A stretch of 64,000 nucleotides of DNA from an uncultured Acetatifactor sp. (GTDB lineage: Bacteria > Bacillota > Clostridia > Lachnospirales > Lachnospiraceae): the NCBI GenBank assembly GCA_910586835.1, contig CAJUJU010000001.1, positions 62,001 through 126,000 of the forward strand, given 5' to 3'. A model generated the notes under the pieces. The model made no database searches and was not told the DNA's origin. It saw only the letters and a list, made by a program, of their open reading frames with translations. Positions 60,924-64,000 of the stretch are shown one piece after another. Position 1 is the stretch's first letter, and every line of letters begins with the position of its first letter. A program made the position numbers and the translations under genes.

Positions 60924-62306
60924 TCATGCCTCCTGCTTCCAGTCCAGTGCTTCAATGGGAAAAAGGCGCTTTCGTTCCTCCTCGTCGATCTCCATCAGAT
61001 GATATACGGAAAACTCATATACCGGCCCGCAGGAGATATCGCTGGGTGAATACGGAAAGGCCAGATTTCCCGCTGTGGATTTTCTTCCTTCATAGCCATA
61101 ATGGAGGAAGGTAGAACGAAGCGTTCCGCAGACGGCGTCCGCAAGCTCCTGCGTCGCTGCCGTAGCCTCAAACAATACGCCGACCTCATGCCCTCTCTCT
61201 TCCGCCCGCGGTTCTGCATCTCCCAGCACACCGTTCAGACCATAATTCACAAAACGGATCTGATAGCTGTCCGCATCTACATCACTGTAGTACTCCCTGG
61301 TCTGCTCCTCGACTTTACGCTCCACCTCTTCCAGAATGGAAATTAAAATCGGATCCCGGATTCCGGCAATTACACAGGTTCGATAAGCAGTCAGCACTGC
61401 CCCCTCAAGCTTGACCTGATAGACGCGGGCCTTTTCTATCCGGCTGCCCTTCACCATGACTCCGGAGCTGCTATGCTGCGAAAAGTCACAGTCTTCCAGG
61501 TTCATGACAATTCCCGGTCCACGCAGCAGATAGGGATGCTCCTTTTCATAAAAGGTATGTGCCGCTACGGAAAGAGGCGTACATCTTCTCATGTCGGAAA
61601 GCGGTTCTATGATAAATCCGTCTTCTCTGAGTATTCCCAACATGCAATCCTTTGTGGTTCCCGGCTCGGCACACAAAGCTGCACACTCAAGAATCTTGCC
61701 CGCATGATAGCCATACTCCAGGGGAATTCCGCCATACAGCGCCACCGCCGCAAAAGGACTCGGATCATAGGCCCGTCCGCAGACAATCAGCCTGCTTCCT
61801 CTTTCCAGCGCCTCAACAATAGATTCATGCCCCATCTGAGCCACAATATTCCCCGTCTCCTCCAGCCGCTCCTCGGTCAGCTCCTTCACCGCATTTCCCA
61901 GCTTTTCCAGTCTTCCCTGCCTCAGCTTTTCACGAACGAACTCCTTGGGAATGTCCGACCAGATTACAGAAGCCGGAAGCTCCTCCAGATGGTGCTTATG
62001 TATGATAGAAGCAATGACCGCCAATGTCCTTTGCACATGAATCCTGCTTCCGGCTCCGCCGGCTGAACCGATTATCACCGGAATATCCCGTTTTGCCGCT
62101 TCTGTAATAATCAGCTCCAAATCCTTTCTGCATGCGTCTTCACTCACTATGCCGACTCCGCCGCCCAGCTTGTGCGGCCCGGCATCCGTGCTGCCTGCAT
62201 CTACCACAACTGCATCCGGCTCCTGTTCTAATCCGTTCAGAAAGGACTGCTTCGGAAACCCATAGCCCAGAATTCCACAGGGCGCTAATATTTTTACCTC
62301 CTTCAT
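60924..62306 (-). CDS. AtuA-like protein (DUF1446)
   Basis: A 460-residue cytoplasmic protein of the acyclic terpene utilisation AtuA family. Visible motifs are VVDAGSTDAGPHKLGGG, IIGSAGGAGSRIHV, RLIVCGRAYDPSPFAAVALY and LRGPGIVMNLEDCDFSQHSS. In pseudomonads AtuA is linked to terpene degradation, but in clostridia the family occurs with sugar transporters and its reaction is unknown. It is the first gene of the operon, directly behind the double operator, with GAGGAG before the ATG. Together with DUF4387 it likely handles an acid or acyl part of the imported compound (inference). Confidence 0.87.
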   Translation of the reverse strand: MKEVKILAPCGILGYGFPKQSFLNGLEQEPDAVVVDAGSTDAGPHKLGGGVGIVSEDACRKDLELIITEAAKRDIPVIIGSAGGAGSRIHVQRTLAVIASIIHKHHLEELPASVIWSDIPKEFVREKLRQGRLEKLGNAVKELTEERLEETGNIVAQMGHESIVEALERGSRLIVCGRAYDPSPFAAVALYGGIPLEYGYHAGKILECAALCAEPGTTKDCMLGILREDGFIIEPLSDMRRCTPLSVAAHTFYEKEHPYLLRGPGIVMNLEDCDFSQHSSSGVMVKGSRIEKARVYQVKLEGAVLTAYRTCVIAGIRDPILISILEEVERKVEEQTREYYSDVDADSYQIRFVNYGLNGVLGDAEPRAEERGHEVGVLFEATAATQELADAVCGTLRSTFLHYGYEGRKSTAGNLAFPYSPSDISCGPVYEFSVYHLMEIDEEERKRLFPIEALDWKQEA

Positions 62307-62324
62307 ACTCCATCTCCTCTCATC

Positions 62325-62349
62325 TAAACCGGTTTACTAAACCGGTTTA
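62325..62349 (-). promoter_or_regulatory. Two tandem perfect operator palindromes
   Basis: TAAACCGGTTTA at 62325-62336 and the identical TAAACCGGTTTA at 62338-62349, separated by one base. Each is a 12-bp perfect palindrome with a central CG, the form bound by LacI-family repressors. They lie just downstream of the expected transcription start, where a bound repressor would block RNA polymerase. I saw no third copy in the window. Confidence 0.85.
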
Positions 62350-62362
62350 GTTCTGTGAGTTC

Positions 62363-62392
62363 AGTATATCATTTGCTTGTTCATTCTGTCAA
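62363..62392 (-). promoter_or_regulatory. Sigma-A promoter of the AtuA-ABC-glycohydrolase operon
   Basis: TTGACA (62392-62387), 18 bases, TATACT (62368-62363). The -35 box is perfect and the -10 box has one mismatch. The start would be near 62356, immediately before the operators. Confidence 0.85.
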
Positions 62393-62489
62393 CATAATTA
62401 ACCGTTTTATCTCTGAATTTATCTATAATGCTGATTTTATTCTGTTTTTCAACTTATTTCCGACACCGTATTTGTTAAAATACACAATA

Positions 62490-62541
62490 AAAACGCAAAA
62501 AGCAACTGCCGCACCTGTATATAATTATTTAGGTGCGACAG
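62490..62541 (-). terminator. Terminator of the MATE transporter gene
   Basis: CTGTCGCACCT (62541-62531) and AGGTGCGGCAG (62516-62506) form an 11-bp stem with one G-U pair and a 14-base loop, followed on the minus strand by TTGCTTTTTGCGTTTTTA. It lies 8 bp beyond the MATE stop. Confidence 0.75.
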
Positions 62542-62548
62542 TCTTAAA

Positions 62549-63880
62549 TCAGATCTGTTCTTCTCTCCAGGGCCCCCTGCGGTAAAAATACACCGACAGT
62601 GCCATACCCAGCACCCAGCCCAGGGGCCACGCGCTCCAGATGCCGGCCGTGCCGAGGGGAACAGACAGAACAATTGCCAGGACGACTCTCAGAATCAGAT
62701 CCGTAAAGGTAGCCGCCATGAATCTGCCCATAAGCCCCGAGCCGCGCAAAATCCCGTCTGCCACCAGCTTGACGGAAATGACGAAATAGAAGGGGGAAAC
62801 AATCCTTAAAAACTGCACTCCCGTGTCAATGGCCGTCCCCGTGATATCCTTCATGAAAAGATAGACCAGATAGCGTCCCGCAGCCAGATACAAAAGCACA
62901 AAGGGAACACAGATCATCCAGACAATCTTTACGCCGGACCGGAAGCCCTGCTTTACCCGGTACAGCTTCCCCGCTCCGATGTTCTGGGAGGTATAGTTGG
63001 AAATGCCGTTCCCCAGAGTGGTCAGCGATGTGATGACAAGGTTGTTCAGCTTTACCGCCGCGGAGTAGCCGGCCATAACGCCGGGCCCGAAGCCGTTGAT
63101 GACGCCCTGCAGCACAATGTTTCCCACAGAGATAAAGCTCTGCTGTAATATGCTGGGGACTGCGATCACGGCGATCCTGCGAAACAGACTCCAGGAGAAA
63201 AGCGACGCTCTCTTCTCCAGCTTTATCTGAGCCAGCCTTCTCAGCACAAATACCAGCGCCAGCACACAGCTCACCCCCTGGCACAGAAACGTGGCCCACG
63301 CCACTCCTGCCACCTCCATGCCGAAGGCCTGCACGAACAGAATGTCCGCCCCTATGTTGGCAAGGGATGAGACAGCCAGAAAAAGAAAGGGGGTTCTGGA
63401 ATCTCCCAGGGCGGAAAAAATACCCGTACAAACATTATAAAAAAAGAGAAAGGGCAATCCCCAGACATAGATATCCAAATAGAGCATGGAGTCGGCAAAA
63501 ACCTCCGACGGCGTATTGATCAGCCGCAGCAGCCATCCGCATCCGAACAGCCCGAACAGCATCAGCACCCCGCAGAGTACTCCCGTTGCGATGAGAGAGG
63601 TGTGCACCGCCGTCTTCATCTCACCGAATTCCTTTTCACCGAACAGCCTGGATACGATAACCGAACACCCGATATTGCACCCAAAAGCAAAGGCAATGAA
63701 AATCAGCGTGATCTCATAGCTGTTCCCCACTGCCGCCAATGCGTTTTCCCCTACGAATTTTCCCACCACAAAGCTGTCCGCAATATTGTACAGCTGCTGG
63801 AAAATAATACTGCCGAACAACGGCAGGCAAAACCTCCACAAAACCTTTTGCGGTTCCCCCACAGTCAGATCTCTGTTCAT
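62549..63880 (-). CDS. MATE-family efflux transporter
   Basis: A 443-residue membrane protein with about twelve helices in two similar halves, as in MATE cation-drug antiporters. The start MNRDLTVGEPQKVLWRF, PLFGSIIFQQLYNIADSFVVG and the mid-protein PSILQQSFISVGNIVLQ are characteristic. The ATG at 63880 follows GGAAGGAGG by 8 bases; earlier in-frame codons overlap the promoter and are not credible. It exports unknown small molecules in exchange for sodium or protons. It is a single-gene transcript with its own promoter, a leader hairpin and a terminator. Confidence 0.94.
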   Translation of the reverse strand: MNRDLTVGEPQKVLWRFCLPLFGSIIFQQLYNIADSFVVGKFVGENALAAVGNSYEITLIFIAFAFGCNIGCSVIVSRLFGEKEFGEMKTAVHTSLIATGVLCGVLMLFGLFGCGWLLRLINTPSEVFADSMLYLDIYVWGLPFLFFYNVCTGIFSALGDSRTPFLFLAVSSLANIGADILFVQAFGMEVAGVAWATFLCQGVSCVLALVFVLRRLAQIKLEKRASLFSWSLFRRIAVIAVPSILQQSFISVGNIVLQGVINGFGPGVMAGYSAAVKLNNLVITSLTTLGNGISNYTSQNIGAGKLYRVKQGFRSGVKIVWMICVPFVLLYLAAGRYLVYLFMKDITGTAIDTGVQFLRIVSPFYFVISVKLVADGILRGSGLMGRFMAATFTDLILRVVLAIVLSVPLGTAGIWSAWPLGWVLGMALSVYFYRRGPWREEQI

Positions 63881-63897
63881 AATAGCCGCCTCCTTCC

Positions 63898-63928
63898 AAA
63901 AAAACCGGGATTCCTGCACAGAAATCCC
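63898..63928 (-). terminator. Terminator-like hairpin in the MATE gene leader
   Basis: GGGATTTC (63928-63921) and GGAATCCC (63914-63907) pair with one G-U, loop TGTGCA, then GG and seven T residues, only 18 bases before the MATE start codon. Because a promoter lies upstream of it, this is a candidate attenuator; it could also be the terminator of a gene beyond the window. Confidence 0.6.
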
Positions 63929-63950
63929 AGGTTCCTCTTCATCCGAAGAC

Positions 63951-63979
63951 ATTATACTCCCAAAGCATTCGCCATGCAA
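63951..63979 (-). promoter_or_regulatory. Sigma-A promoter of the MATE gene
   Basis: TTGCAT (63979-63974), 17 bases, TATAAT (63956-63951). The -10 box is perfect. Transcription would start near 63944 and pass through the hairpin at 63907-63928 before the gene. Confidence 0.75.
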
Positions 63980-64000
63980 GAACCGATTAACCCGCTTTGC

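Noticed and set aside
1..64000. Mobile elements, tRNA genes, attachment sites or CRISPR
   Set aside because: No transposase, integrase, tRNA-like cloverleaf, flanking direct repeats or spaced repeats were recognised in reading both strands.

Overview
The window looks like a chromosome segment of a motile, Gram-positive, strictly anaerobic Lachnospiraceae-type clostridium. The evidence is strong AGGAGG-type ribosome binding sites, sigma-28/sigma-D promoters of the form TAAA-N15-GCCGATAA, the Gram-positive FliW-CsrA-flagellin module, two FlgK paralogues, an LplA/B/C-type sugar ABC importer, PadR/DUF2812 and LytTR/GHKL regulators, and many radical SAM enzymes. No tRNA, rRNA, transposase, integrase or CRISPR array was seen. 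Almost everything is on the minus strand, so transcription runs from high to low coordinates. The identity is inferred from gene content, not from a search.

Layout: (1) 1-1082, the 3' end of a sensor histidine kinase on the plus strand, convergent with the rest. (2) 1115-24637, a surface or flagellin glycan island of about 23 kb. It holds the CDP-3,6-dideoxyhexose genes rfbF, rfbG and rfbH plus a diverged second rfbF. It also holds a dense block with six radical SAM proteins in two three-member families, an aldo/keto reductase with two iron-sulfur motifs, two FkbM methyltransferases, a pyruvyl-transferase-family protein, a HAD-family protein, two SDR enzymes and a 984-residue GT2-methyltransferase-GT2 protein. 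Eight of these proteins carry what looks like the same small Rossmann-like domain, one of them as a free-standing 133-residue protein. (3) 24638-24932, a 295-bp leader with two terminators. (4) 24933-30772, an acetolactate-synthase-like TPP enzyme, a KdsC-GmhA fusion, a NeuB-like synthase without the SAF domain, and a GT2-TPR glycosyltransferase. (5) 30811-44275, the late flagellar locus: flgM, flgN, two flgK, flgL, fliW, csrA, then flaG, fliD, fliS, a FliT-like gene, two unknown small genes and fliC. Four sigma-28-type promoters are visible here. (6) 44297-51225, a 73-residue helical peptide gene, a pair of ABC exporters, and a padR-DUF2812-LytTR-GHKL operon. (7) 51235-62392, a catabolic operon behind a strong promoter and two tandem perfect operators: AtuA-like, DUF4387, two permeases, a binding lipoprotein, two ADP-ribosylglycohydrolases, a PfkB kinase, LacI and a HAD phosphatase. 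(8) 62490-63979, a MATE transporter whose leader contains a terminator hairpin.

How it fits together: the late flagellar genes are placed under sigma-28 (with FlgM as anti-sigma). Flagellin synthesis is probably also checked by FliW and CsrA through two GGA sites in the fliC leader. Directly downstream of fliC lie genes that would build and attach an elaborate glycan, presumably to flagellin. The most unusual content is the radical SAM / shared-Rossmann-domain block at 5.2-19.7 kb. It looks like a multi-enzyme system for modifying a nucleotide- or protein-linked sugar and matches no pathway I can name.
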